From contig NZ_JBHSGG010000029.1 in assembly GCF_042654365.1 (NCBI RefSeq), positions 62,001 to 126,000 of the forward strand: 64,000 nt of DNA, given 5' to 3'. This stretch comes from Coralloluteibacterium thermophilum. GTDB lineage: Bacteria; Pseudomonadota; Gammaproteobacteria; Xanthomonadales; Xanthomonadaceae. The notes below the pieces were generated by a model, which worked only from the letters and a program-made list of their open reading frames with translations, did not search any database and was not told the origin of the DNA. Below, piece after piece: positions 28,251-36,029 of the stretch (position 1 is the first letter of the stretch; every line of letters starts with the position of its first letter). Both the position numbers and the translations under genes were made by a program.

Positions 28251-29138
28251 TCAGCGCGTCTCGCGCTCGCCCTCGAAGGCCTGCGCCATCTGCCGGTACA
28301 GCGCGCGCTGCGCCTCGGTGGTCGCGCGCGGCGCACGGATCTCCAGCTCGACGATCTGGTCGCCCGGCGGCGTGCCGGGCAGGCCGCGCCCGCGCAGGCG
28401 CAGCTTGCGGCCGGCATCCGAGTCCGGCGGGATCTTGAGCTCCACGCTGCCGCCGAGCGTCGGCACCTGCACGGTGGCGCCCAGCGCGGCCTCCCAGGGC
28501 GCGACCTGCAGCACGTGCAGGATGTTGCGCCCGTCCACCTCGAACTGCGGGTGCGCGCGGTAGTCGATCTCCAGCAGCAGGTTGCCGCCGCCGCTGCCCT
28601 GGCCGGCGAGACGGATCACCTGCCCGGGGCGGATGCCCTGCGGGATCCGCACGTCCAGCGTGCGCCCGCCGACCTCCAGGCGCTGCTGGCCGCCGGTGTA
28701 GGCCAGCTCCAGCGGAATGGCGAGCCTGGCGCGGGTGTCGCCCCCGGCGGCGCGGCCCGCCCGCGGGCCGGCGCCGCGACGCTGCCCGAACAGCGACTCG
28801 AAGAAGTCGCTGAAGCCGGGGCCGCCGGCGCCCGCGCCACCGAACACCTCCTCGAAGTTGAAGCCACCCGGCCCGCCCTGGCCGAAGTTCGGCGGCGGCT
28901 GGAACTCCTCGCCCGGCCGGTAGCCGCGGGCGCGCAACTGGTCGTAGGCCGCGCGCTTCTCGGCGTCGCGCAGCACCTCGTACGCCTCGTTGACCGCCTT
29001 GAAGCGCTCCTCGGCGCCGGCCTCCTTGCTGACGTCGGGGTGGTACTTGCGCGCGAGCCGCCGGTAGGCGGTCTTGATCTCCGCCTCGCCGGCGGTGGGT
29101 TCGACCCCGAGGGTCTCGTAGTAGTCCTTGAACTGCAT
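28251..29138 (-). CDS. cbpA: DnaJ-like curved DNA-binding protein
   Basis: A co-chaperone of Hsp70, 295 residues. The J domain is at residues 1-70 (DYYETLGVEPTAGE, then RKYHPDVSK with the HPD motif at about 32-34). A Gly/Phe-rich linker (about 75-130) leads to two substrate-binding CTDs (about 135-280), without the zinc finger of DnaJ. This order is CbpA, which also binds DNA in E. coli. It is co-directional with hsp20 upstream, but a 268-bp palindromic element and a 9-bp-stem hairpin (29225-29248) separate them. I see no sigma-32 box directly ahead of it. Confidence 0.93.
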   Translation of the reverse strand: MQFKDYYETLGVEPTAGEAEIKTAYRRLARKYHPDVSKEAGAEERFKAVNEAYEVLRDAEKRAAYDQLRARGYRPGEEFQPPPNFGQGGPGGFNFEEVFGGAGAGGPGFSDFFESLFGQRRGAGPRAGRAAGGDTRARLAIPLELAYTGGQQRLEVGGRTLDVRIPQGIRPGQVIRLAGQGSGGGNLLLEIDYRAHPQFEVDGRNILHVLQVAPWEAALGATVQVPTLGGSVELKIPPDSDAGRKLRLRGRGLPGTPPGDQIVELEIRAPRATTEAQRALYRQMAQAFEGERETR

Positions 29139-29224
29139 GGCTTGTCCGAAAATCGCGGCGCGCCGGTGCGCCTTTCGCGCGGAGCGAAGGCGGGCCGTGC
29201 GGCGCCGGGCGGCGGATACGACGC

Positions 29225-29248
29225 GGCCCGCGGGCGCTGCCGCGGGCC
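29225..29248 (-). terminator. Hairpin between the palindromic element and cbpA
   Basis: A perfect 9-bp stem GGCCCGCGG/CCGCGGGCC (29225-29233 with 29240-29248) with a 6-base loop, about 90 bp before the cbpA start. No T-run follows on the minus strand, so a full terminator is doubtful; it may slow read-through from hsp20. Confidence 0.3.
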
Positions 29249-29258
29249 GGTGAGTCTA

Positions 29259-29526
29259 GAGCGTGTTGTGCCCTTTGAGGTGAGTGCGAAGCGGCCTGGG
29301 GTGCGCCGAGACAAGGCGCGCGCCGCAGCGCAGGCTGGCCGCCTGGGCAAGGCGCGCAACGCCGTATCGGCGTGCCCCAGGCCGCTTCCCTCCGGGTGGG
29401 CCGCCAGCGGCACGGAGCCGGTGCCGCAGGGCTTGCCTTGGCAGCCAGCCAAGGCTGCGCCCTGCAACACCCGCTCCGCACCGCTGACGGCCCACGCATC
29501 TCATCTCAAAGGGCGCAACACGCTCC
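29259..29526. mobile_element. MITE-like nested palindromic element, 268 bp, no coding capacity
   Basis: The ends are inverted repeats: GAGCGTGTTG.. (29259-29284) and ..CAACACGCTC (29501-29526) match at 24 of 26 bases as reverse complements. Inside lie two more inverted pairs: 29289-29309 with 29367-29387 (21 bp, 19 matching) and 29396-29410 with 29482-29496 (15 bp, 14 matching), and the second encloses a hairpin with GCAGGGC/GCCCTGC and GCCTTGGC/GCCAAGGC arms. Reading frames across it are shadows. No direct target duplication is evident. It separates cbpA and hsp20. Mobility is inferred from structure; it may instead be an RNA-structured or regulatory repeat. Confidence 0.65.
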
Positions 29527-29615
29527 AGGCGGTCGCCGCCCCCGGCGCGCACCGTTCCCGACGCAGGGGACGATGGCTGGCGGAGCGACGACCCGGCGCC
29601 GGGCGTTCCCCGAAC

Positions 29616-30059
29616 TCACTGCACTTCGATGCGGCGCGGCTTGGTCTCGGGCCGCTTCGGGATCACGACCTGCAGCACGCCGTTGCGGCCGCTGGCGGTG
29701 ATGCCGTCGGGATCGGCGCTGTCGGGCAGCGCGAAGCGACGGTAGAACAGCCCGTGCGAGCGCTCCATGCGCGAGTAGCGCCCGTTGCCGTTCTCCTCGG
29801 CGCTCTCGGCCTTGCGCTCGCCCTTGATGGTGAGCACGCCGTCCTCCATGTGCACCTCGATGTCCTTGGGGTCGACGCCGGGAATGTCGGCGAAGATCAC
29901 GAAGCGCTCGGACTCCTCCTTGATGTCCACGCGCGGCGCCCACTGCGCCGTCACCACGCTGGACTGGTCGTTGTCGCCCAGGAAGCGCTCGAGCACCTTG
30001 TTGAATTCGTCCTGCAGCGGGTTGCGCAGGGCCTTCGGGTTGTACTGGGTCAGGCTCAT
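29616..30059 (-). CDS. Small heat-shock protein (Hsp20/alpha-crystallin)
   Basis: An ATP-independent holdase of 147 residues that keeps unfolded proteins soluble in the cytosol. The alpha-crystallin domain fills about residues 42-147: PRVDIKEESERFVIFADIPGVDPKDIEV, then GERKAE..., FYRRFALPDSADPDGITA and the hallmark GVLQVVIPKRPETKPRRIEV. The N-terminal part carries YNPKALRNPLQDEFNKVLERFL. The ATG at 30059 matches family starts and has GAGCAAGA as a ribosome site. A sigma-32-like promoter lies upstream at 30113-30140. Confidence 0.95.
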   Translation of the reverse strand: MSLTQYNPKALRNPLQDEFNKVLERFLGDNDQSSVVTAQWAPRVDIKEESERFVIFADIPGVDPKDIEVHMEDGVLTIKGERKAESAEENGNGRYSRMERSHGLFYRRFALPDSADPDGITASGRNGVLQVVIPKRPETKPRRIEVQ

Positions 30060-30112
30060 GTCTTGCTCCTCGCTTTCGAACGCGGCGCACACGAGCGCCG
30101 CCACTGCGCGCA

Positions 30113-30140
30113 AAATGCGGCGCGGGACGCGCCCTTCAAG
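30113..30140 (-). promoter_or_regulatory. Sigma-32 (RpoH) type heat-shock promoter for hsp20
   Basis: On the minus strand CTTGAA (30135-30140) and CCGCATTT (30113-30120) are separated by 14 bp, against the sigma-32 consensus CTTGAA-N(13-15)-CCCCATnT; one mismatch in the -10 part. The start would be about 50 bp from the Hsp20 ATG. Confidence 0.65.
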
Positions 30141-30219
30141 TCCCCCGGCAGGCGCCTTCCCGGCGTCCGCCGCGACGGTTCAGCCCGCGTATACCGCCCC
30201 CTTTCCGATGGAGACCCCG

Positions 30220-30714
30220 ATGCCGATCCAGGCTGGCGACACCCTTCCCGCAGCGACCTTCCAGCTCATCGACGGCGAGGAGGTCCGCAGCGTCGGAACC
30301 GCCGACGTCTTCGACGGCCGCCGCGTGCTGCTGTTCGGCGTGCCGGGCGCCTTCACCCCCACCTGCTCCGCGCGCCACCTGCCGGGCTTCGTCGAGCACC
30401 TGGAGCGCTTCCGCGCCCGCGGGGTCGAGGTCGCCTGCATGGCGGTCAACGACGCCTTCGTGATGCGCGCCTGGGCGGCCAGCGCCGGCGTCCCGCCCGC
30501 GCTGCGCATGATCGCCGACGGCAACGCCGCGCTGACCCACGCGCTCGGCCTGGAGATGGACGCGAGCGGCTTCGGCATGGGCGAGCGCTGCCGCCGCTTC
30601 GCCCTGTACGCCGAGGACGGCGTGGTGCGTTTCGTCAACGTCGAGGAGCCGGGCGAGTTCCGCGTGTCCGCGGCCGAGCACGTGCTGGCGCAGCTTCCCG
30701 CGCAGGACGCCTGA
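30220..30714 (+). CDS. Peroxiredoxin (Prx5/AhpE-like thiol peroxidase)
   Basis: Reduces hydrogen peroxide and organic hydroperoxides; cytosolic. The 164-residue protein has the Prx5 active site VPGAFTPTCSARHLPGF with the peroxidatic Cys at about residue 49 preceded by Pro and Thr. The ATG at 30220 has a GGAG at 30210-30213; an in-frame ATG at 30208 is also present. It reads divergently from hsp20 with the RpoH promoter between, so oxidative and heat-stress functions are neighbours. The C-terminus lacks a glutaredoxin domain. Product family is certain, physiological reductant is not. Confidence 0.93.
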   Translation: MPIQAGDTLPAATFQLIDGEEVRSVGTADVFDGRRVLLFGVPGAFTPTCSARHLPGFVEHLERFRARGVEVACMAVNDAFVMRAWAASAGVPPALRMIADGNAALTHALGLEMDASGFGMGERCRRFALYAEDGVVRFVNVEEPGEFRVSAAEHVLAQLPAQDA

Positions 30715-30802
30715 GACGCCGTGCCGCGCATGGCGTCGCCCTGCGACGGTGTCGTCACGCGCGGGCTTGCTATCGTCCCTGGCGTTCGAGCGCCAGGGGG
30801 CG

Positions 30803-31054
30803 ATGAACATGGTGAACGACCTCGACACCGAGATCGCGGAGGCATGGGCGGACCTGCGGGAGATGGGCGAAGGCATCGAGCGCACGCTGTCGCTGAGCCC
30901 GGCGCGGCGCATCGTGCGGAGCACGCTGACCACCGGCGCGCGTGCCGTCGTCATCGGCACCTACAACCGCCACGTCCGCTTCAAGGACTTCCACGCCGAC
31001 GTGATGTTCGCCTTCGCCGAGCAGCAGGCGCGCATCGAGGGGAACGACGTCTGA
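30803..31054 (+). CDS. Small hypothetical protein
   Basis: An 83-residue soluble protein I do not recognise. It starts MNMVNDLDTEIAEAWADL with an acidic helix, then ARRIVRSTLTTGARAVVIGTYNRHVRF, and ends in FAEQQARIEGNDV. The ribosome site AGGGGG lies just before the ATG at 30803. It may be a small regulatory or DNA-associated protein, but no motif shows this. It sits between a peroxiredoxin and a sirtuin, 28 bp ahead of the sirtuin, and could share its transcript. Confidence 0.6.
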   Translation: MNMVNDLDTEIAEAWADLREMGEGIERTLSLSPARRIVRSTLTTGARAVVIGTYNRHVRFKDFHADVMFAFAEQQARIEGNDV

Positions 31055-31082
31055 CGCCGCCGCACGGCCACGGAGGCGCGGG

Positions 31083-31802
31083 TTGCGGATCACCGTCCTG
31101 AGCGGGGCGGGCATGTCCGCCGAGAGCGGCATCCCGACCTTCCGCGACGCCCTCACCGGCCTGTGGGCCGACTACGACCCCGCCCGGCTGGCGACGCCCG
31201 AGGCCTTCGAGGCCGATCCCGCCCTGGTCTGGGGCTGGTACCGCTGGCGTGCGGCCGCGGTGGCGCGCGCGCAGCCGAACGCGGGTCACCTCGGCATCGC
31301 CGCGCTGGCCCGCGCGGGGCACCGCGTGCGCGTGGTGACGCAGAACGTGGACGACCTGCACGAGCGCGCGGGCTCCACCGGCGTGGTCCACCTCCACGGC
31401 CGGCTGCTGGCCTCGCGCTGCTTCGCCTGCGGCCTGCGTCCGCAGCCGGACCCGATGCGCGAGGGACTGGCCGGGCTGCACGCGCAGGCCCCCTGCGCGC
31501 CGCCGGCCTGCGCCGCCTGCGGCGGGCCGCTGCGCCCCGACGTGGTGTGGTTCGGCGAGGCCCTGCCGGAGGACGCCTGGCGCGCCGCGGTCGAAGCGGT
31601 CGCGGACTGCGAGCTGCTCGTGGTCGTCGGCACCTCGGGCCTGGTGTACCCGGCCGCGGCGCTGCCGCAGCAGGCGCGGCGGCCGCGGACCCGGGTCATC
31701 GCCATCAACCCGGCGGCACCCGAGGCGCCCTGGCAGTTCGACGAGGTGTGGCGCCTGCCCGCGAGCGAAGGCGTGGAACGGTTGCTGCGGGAGCTGGCCT
31801 GA
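31083..31802 (+). CDS. cobB: NAD-dependent sirtuin deacylase (CobB type)
   Basis: Removes acyl groups from protein lysines using NAD+. The 239-residue protein has GAGMSAESGIPTFR (about 8-21), TQNVDDLHERAG (86-97), the catalytic His in VVHLHGRLL (about H105) and a Cys4 zinc site (C113-x2-C116 and C143-x2-C146). Y53 and R56 in WGWYRWRAA match the Tyr-x-x-Arg signature of class III sirtuins, which prefer succinyl or malonyl lysine. The start is a TTG with GGAG 8-12 bases upstream. It is independent of ADP-ribosyl type proteins. Length is typical of CobB without the extended N-terminus. Confidence 0.93.
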   Translation: MRITVLSGAGMSAESGIPTFRDALTGLWADYDPARLATPEAFEADPALVWGWYRWRAAAVARAQPNAGHLGIAALARAGHRVRVVTQNVDDLHERAGSTGVVHLHGRLLASRCFACGLRPQPDPMREGLAGLHAQAPCAPPACAACGGPLRPDVVWFGEALPEDAWRAAVEAVADCELLVVVGTSGLVYPAAALPQQARRPRTRVIAINPAAPEAPWQFDEVWRLPASEGVERLLRELA

Positions 31803-31884
31803 GGCCGGGCGTCGGCGGCGCTTCGCACCGGCGCGACGGGCATGGCACGCTGCGGGCCCGACCGCAGCCTTCCCGCCACCGGCC

Positions 31885-32604
31885 ATGCGCCTGCACCGCC
31901 TCGTCCTCATGACCGCCCTGCTCCTCGGCGCCGCACAGGCGCTCGCCCACCCGCGCGTCCTGGTGTTCACGCGCACCGAGGGTTTCCGCCACGACTCCAT
32001 CCCCGCCGCCGTCGAGGCGCTGCGCCGCCTCGCCGCCGAGGAGGGGCTCGGCTTCGCGCACAGCGAGGATCCGGCGGTGTTCGACGACGCCGCGCTCGCC
32101 GACGTCGCCGTGGTCGTCTTCGCCAACACCACCGGCGAAGCCGTCCCCCCGCCCCACCAGGGCGCGCTGGAACGCTTCGTGCGCCGCGGCGGGGGGTACC
32201 TGGGCATCCACGCCGCGGCCGACACCGGCTACGACTGGCCCTGGTACGGCGGCCTCGTCGGCGCCTGGTTCCTGAGCCACCCGCCGGGCCTGCAGACCGC
32301 GCGCGTGCACGCCGAGCCGGCCGATCCCGATGCCCCCGCATGGCGGGTGACCGACGAGTTCTACGACTTCCGCGAGAATCCCCGCCCGCGCGTCCGCGTC
32401 ATCGCGCGGCTGGACACCGCCGACCACCGCGAGGGCCGCATGGGCGCGGACCATCCCATCGCGTGGTGCCACGACTACGACGGCGGCCGCGCCTGGTACA
32501 CCGGCCTCGGCCATACCGAGGCCCTGTACCGCGACCCGCGCTTCCTGGAGCACCTGCGCGCCGGCCTGCGCTGGAGCGCCGGCCTGCAGCCCGACTGCCG
32601 CTAG
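31885..32604 (+). CDS. Exported ThuA-domain protein
   Basis: A 239-residue protein with a signal peptide (1-21, ending AQALA), so it is periplasmic. The ThuA-like fold (class I amidotransferase-like flavodoxin fold) shows PRVLVFTRTEGFRHDSIPAAV (about residues 23-43), VVVFANTTGEAV, LERFVRRGGGYLGIHAAADTGYDWPWYGGLVGAWF and the C-terminal HDYDGGRAWYTGLGHTEALY with conserved His/Glu. ThuA proteins are linked to trehalose or other disaccharide metabolism but the reaction is unproven. It ends at the convergent repeat pair next to the glycan locus; whether it belongs to it is open. Confidence 0.9.
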   Translation: MRLHRLVLMTALLLGAAQALAHPRVLVFTRTEGFRHDSIPAAVEALRRLAAEEGLGFAHSEDPAVFDDAALADVAVVVFANTTGEAVPPPHQGALERFVRRGGGYLGIHAAADTGYDWPWYGGLVGAWFLSHPPGLQTARVHAEPADPDAPAWRVTDEFYDFRENPRPRVRVIARLDTADHREGRMGADHPIAWCHDYDGGRAWYTGLGHTEALYRDPRFLEHLRAGLRWSAGLQPDCR

Positions 32605-32606
32605 GC

Positions 32607-32676
32607 TCGCAGGAGCGGCTGAAGCCGCGACCCGTCCGGCCGCGATCCCGCAAGTCGCGGCTGAAGCCGCTCCCAC
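32607..32676. repeat. REP-like inverted pair
   Basis: Two REP-type units face each other between the convergent ThuA and glycosyltransferase genes. Unit 1 (32611-32630) reads AGGAGCGGCTGAAGCCGCGA, and unit 2 (32654-32676) on the minus strand begins GTGGGAGCGGCTTCAGCCGC. Such GGAGCGGCT..AGCCGC units are typical REP elements of Xanthomonads and Pseudomonads. They could also act as a bidirectional terminator here. Confidence 0.7.
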
Positions 32677-32713
32677 ACTGGCGACGACCGGGGATTCCCG
32701 GCGAAGCGCCGGA

Positions 32714-33808
32714 TCAGGCGCCCTCGGCCACCGCCGAGGGACGCCGCGCGGTCGCGAGTGCCTCGAGCAGGGCCACCAGCTGCGCCGCCCGGTGCGCCGC
32801 GGTGTGCTCGGCCATGACCCGCTCGCGCGCGCGCAGGCCGATCGCGCGACGCTGCGCATCGTCCATGCCCTGGAGGATCGCGAGGACCTCGTCCGGCCGC
32901 TCCGCCAGCAGGATCTCGTCGCCGGGCCGGAACAGGCTGTCGATGCCCTCCCAGGCGTCGGAGATGATGGGGACCCCGCAGGCGGCCGCCTCGAACAGGC
33001 GCACGCTCGGCGACCAGCCCGCGCGGATCATGTCGTCGCGGGTGACGTTGAGGGTGAAGCGCTGCTGGTTGTAGAAGCGGCGATGCGCGTCCGGCGGCAC
33101 GTGGTCGCGCCGCTCGACGTTCCCGGGCCACGCGATGGTGTCCGGGTACATCGGCCCGCCGACGACGAAGCGCCCCTCGGGCCAGCGGCGCGCCGGCTGG
33201 ACGAGCAGGCTGTCCACGCGCGGCTGGCGGTCGTCGCTGTAGGTGCCGAGGTAGCCGAGATCCCAGGCCGCCTCCACCGCTTCGGGGTGGTAGAGGTCCG
33301 GGTCGAAGGCGCAGTGGAGCGCGCGCGCGCAGGGCGAGCCGAACTCGCGCTCCAGCCGCTCCAGGGTCGGCCCGCCGGTGAACGACAGGTACACGTCGTA
33401 GCCGGCGATCAGGCTCGGATGCAGGTACTCGTGGTCGCCCTCGGCCAGCTTGGCGAGGGTCACCGGCGTGTCGATGTCGTAGAAGCCGACGATCCCGCGG
33501 GCGGTCTCCTGCACCCACTCGCCCACGGCCACGCCCTCCGGCACGTAGGAGCCCACGATCGTCGCGTCGGCCGAGGCGACCTCGCCCGCGAAGCGCGCGC
33601 GCAGGTCGGCCAGGTCGGCGTAGAGCTCGGTGCGGCAGTACGGCGGCTGCGGAAGGTCGCGGTGCGCCGCGTACCAGGGCACGTCGCGCTCGAGGAAGGT
33701 GACCCGGTGGCCCTGCGCGGCCAGCTCGCGCACCAGGCCGCGGAAGGTGGTCGCGTGGCCGTTGCCCCAGGACGAGGTGATGGACAGGCCGAGGATGACG
33801 ATGTGCAT
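32714..33808 (-). CDS. CgeB-like glycosyltransferase, copy 1
   Basis: A 364-residue protein of the CgeB/DUF3880-type glycosyltransferase group (GT-B fold). It opens with MHIVILGLSITSSWGNGHATTFRGLVREL and TFLERDVPWYAAH, then GFYDIDTPVT, LGYLGTYSDDRQ, ILAGPMY-like VVGGPMYP, and the nucleotide-sugar-binding C-terminal region: FYNQQRFTLNVTRDDMIRAGWSPSVRLFEAAACGVPIISDAWEGID. Last of three homologous genes in a row. No membrane segment. Sugar donor and acceptor unknown. It is 8 bp behind copy 2. Confidence 0.85.
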   Translation of the reverse strand: MHIVILGLSITSSWGNGHATTFRGLVRELAAQGHRVTFLERDVPWYAAHRDLPQPPYCRTELYADLADLRARFAGEVASADATIVGSYVPEGVAVGEWVQETARGIVGFYDIDTPVTLAKLAEGDHEYLHPSLIAGYDVYLSFTGGPTLERLEREFGSPCARALHCAFDPDLYHPEAVEAAWDLGYLGTYSDDRQPRVDSLLVQPARRWPEGRFVVGGPMYPDTIAWPGNVERRDHVPPDAHRRFYNQQRFTLNVTRDDMIRAGWSPSVRLFEAAACGVPIISDAWEGIDSLFRPGDEILLAERPDEVLAILQGMDDAQRRAIGLRARERVMAEHTAAHRAAQLVALLEALATARRPSAVAEGA

Positions 33809-33816
33809 GCCGGGCC

Positions 33817-34917
33817 TCACGCGATCGCCGCCGTGGCCGCGAGGCCCGCGGTCCGGCCTTCCAGCACGGCCTCGAGCTGTTCGGCGCGGTGCGCATAGGT
33901 GTGGTGCGCGCGGACCTTGCGCAGGGCGGCCTGGCCGATGGCCGCCGCCCGTGCCGGGTCGAGCGCGTCGAGGTGGGCGGCGACCTCGTCGCCGTCGCGC
34001 GCGACCAGCACCTCGCGGTCGGGTTCGAGGAACAGCTCCAGCCCTTCCCAGGCGTCGGTGATCAGGCAGGCGCCGGCACCGGCGGCCTCGAACACCCGCG
34101 TCGCCGGCGAGAAGCCGTAGCGGGCCATGGATTCGCGGCTGACGTTGAGCACCGCGCGCGGCGTGCAGTTGAAGGCATTGTGGTCGCGCGTGTAGACGTG
34201 GCCGAGGTACTCGACGTTGCCCGGCATCGGCTTGTCGCCCCAGCCGCTGCCGCCAAGCAGGAAGCGCATCTCCGGACGCGCCGCGGCCGCGGCGAGGAAG
34301 AAGCGCTCCACCCGCGCCTCGCGGTCGGGCAGCCGGTTGCCGAGGAAGCCGAGGTCGCACGCGAAGCGCGGGTCGCGCTCGACCGGGTGGTGGGTGTCGG
34401 TGTCGAGCGCGTTGTAGACCGGCTCGCAGTGCCGCGCGCCGAGCGCGAGGTAGGCGTCGACCACGGGCTTGCCGCCGCCGTAGGTGCAGATCATGTCGTA
34501 GCGCGGGATGAGCGCGCGGAACGGGTTGCCGGGATCGGCGTGCACGCTGTCCAGGGTGGCAGGCGCGTCCACGTCCCAGAAGATCACCACGTTGCCGGAG
34601 CGCTTCAGTTCGAGCACGCCCGCCTCCAGCTCGTGGTCGAAGATGCCCACGCCCGAGGTCTTGACGATGACGTCGGCGTCCGCGGCGTCCGCGAGCGCCC
34701 GCCGCATCGGTTCCAGCGACCCGGTGCCGTAGACCACGTCGCGCGCCCAGTCCGGATCCGGCATGTCCCGGTGCGCCTGGCGCTCGAAGGCGTCGGGCTC
34801 GTAGAAGGTGATGCTGTGCCCGCGCGCGGCGAGGTTGCGGATCAGGCCGCGGTAGTAGGTGGCCGCTCCGTTCCAGTAGGCGGAGACCAGGCTCGATCCG
34901 AAGAAGGCGAATTTCAT
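33817..34917 (-). CDS. CgeB-like glycosyltransferase, copy 2
   Basis: A 366-residue glycosyltransferase homologous to copy 1, by eye sharing the same order of motifs: MKFAFFGSSLVSAYWNGAATYYRGL, TFYEPDAFERQAHRDM, FWDVDAPATLDS, ICTYGGGKPVVDAY, LGFLGNRLPDRE, and FNCTPRAVLNVSRESMARYGFSPATRVFEAAGAGACLITDAWEGLE. The FEAA core is the usual donor-binding end. It overlaps copy 3 by ATGA (34914-34917), so the pair is translationally coupled. The copies differ enough to indicate distinct acceptors. No membrane segment. Confidence 0.85.
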   Translation of the reverse strand: MKFAFFGSSLVSAYWNGAATYYRGLIRNLAARGHSITFYEPDAFERQAHRDMPDPDWARDVVYGTGSLEPMRRALADAADADVIVKTSGVGIFDHELEAGVLELKRSGNVVIFWDVDAPATLDSVHADPGNPFRALIPRYDMICTYGGGKPVVDAYLALGARHCEPVYNALDTDTHHPVERDPRFACDLGFLGNRLPDREARVERFFLAAAAARPEMRFLLGGSGWGDKPMPGNVEYLGHVYTRDHNAFNCTPRAVLNVSRESMARYGFSPATRVFEAAGAGACLITDAWEGLELFLEPDREVLVARDGDEVAAHLDALDPARAAAIGQAALRKVRAHHTYAHRAEQLEAVLEGRTAGLAATAAIA

Positions 34918-36029
34918 GCGTAGTCCTTTTCGAGAGGGGCCGCTGCGAGTTCGGCGTGGATGCCCAGGAGTTCGTCGACGCGGTGTGCGCAGGTGTGCCG
35001 GGCGAGCACGGTCGCGCGGCCGCGCGCGGCGAGTTCGCGCGCCATGTCCGCGTCGTTGACGAGGTCGCGCAGGTGCCGGCGCATGGCCGCGCCGTCCTCG
35101 GCCACCAGGAAGTCGCTGCCCGGCGAGAACAGCCCCTCCGCGTCGCGCCAGGGCGCGCTCACCAGCGGGATACCGCAGGCCAGCGCCTCGAACGGGCGGA
35201 TTGTCGGGATGCCGGGAAGCATGCGCACGTAGGGCCGGCGCGGCACGTGCACGGTCACCCTGTGGCGCGCGAAGACGCGCGGCGCCTCGAAGTTGGCGAG
35301 CCAGCCGCGGTAGTCCAGGCCGGCCGCCGCGACCGCCGCCCTCGCCGCGTCCGGATAGCGCACGCCGTGGATGGTGCCGCTCAGGCCGAGGTCGCGTGCC
35401 GGGTCCAGCAGGAAGGCGTGCAGCTCCTGGGTGCGCTCGTCGTCGCCCCAGTTGCCGATCCACACCAGGTCCGCTTCGGGGCGCACGCGCCCGTCGGGCC
35501 GGAAGACGTGCGCGTCCGCCGCCTCGTGCCAGGTCCAGGCGCGCTGCGCCCAGCCGTTGTCCAGGTAGAGCGCGCGGATCACCTCGCCGAAGACCAGCAC
35601 GCCGTCGTAGTGGGTGAGGTCGTAGCGGGCCATGGCCTCGCGCTCGCTGACCGCGCGGTGGTGGGTGTCGTGGAACAGCAGGCGGTAATGGCCGTTGTCG
35701 CGCCGGTGTTCGCCGATGCGGCGCACCAGGGCATGCTCGTTCCACTCGTGCACGAGCACCAGGTCGGCGTCGTCGAGCGCCGCATCGAGATCGAGGGCCT
35801 CCGGCCGGTAGACGTGGCTGGTCAGCCCCGGGTAGGCGCGATGGAAGGCCTCCACCGGCGCCATGCCCTGCTCGGCGAGCAGGTTCTCCAGGCTCCATGC
35901 GCCGGCAGGTTCGTACACGCTGACGCGATGCCCGCGCCGCTGCAGCTCGCTGGCGACGCCGCGCAGGAAGTGCGCGTTGCCGTGGTTCCAGTCGGAAAGC
36001 AGCGAGTGGTAGAACATCACGACGTGCAT
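34914..36029 (-). CDS. CgeB-like glycosyltransferase, copy 3
   Basis: A 371-residue member of the same group: MHVVMFYHSLLSDWNHGNAHFLRGVASEL, YEPAGAWSLENLL, LVLVHEWNEHALVRRIG, LLFHDTHHRAVS, WIGNWGDDERTQEL and a C-terminal VHVPRRPYVRMLPGIPTIRPFEALACGIPLVSAPW. It is the most divergent of the three, with a His-rich centre (HDTHHRA) not seen in copies 1 and 2. It overlaps copy 2 by 4 bp and the upstream GT4 gene by 13 bp. Cytosolic. Donor unknown. Confidence 0.85.
   Translation of the reverse strand: MHVVMFYHSLLSDWNHGNAHFLRGVASELQRRGHRVSVYEPAGAWSLENLLAEQGMAPVEAFHRAYPGLTSHVYRPEALDLDAALDDADLVLVHEWNEHALVRRIGEHRRDNGHYRLLFHDTHHRAVSEREAMARYDLTHYDGVLVFGEVIRALYLDNGWAQRAWTWHEAADAHVFRPDGRVRPEADLVWIGNWGDDERTQELHAFLLDPARDLGLSGTIHGVRYPDAARAAVAAAGLDYRGWLANFEAPRVFARHRVTVHVPRRPYVRMLPGIPTIRPFEALACGIPLVSAPWRDAEGLFSPGSDFLVAEDGAAMRRHLRDLVNDADMARELAARGRATVLARHTCAHRVDELLGIHAELAAAPLEKDYA

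Noticed and set aside
29256..29552. Several 67-109 aa reading frames on both strands around the palindromic element
   Set aside because: They run across inverted repeats, share no start or codon pattern, and are explained by the symmetric sequence.
32714..34360. 548-aa frame joining CgeB copy 1 with an upstream stretch
   Set aside because: The upstream part is an arginine-rich shadow of copy 2; the true start is the ATG at 33808 with the conserved N-terminus.
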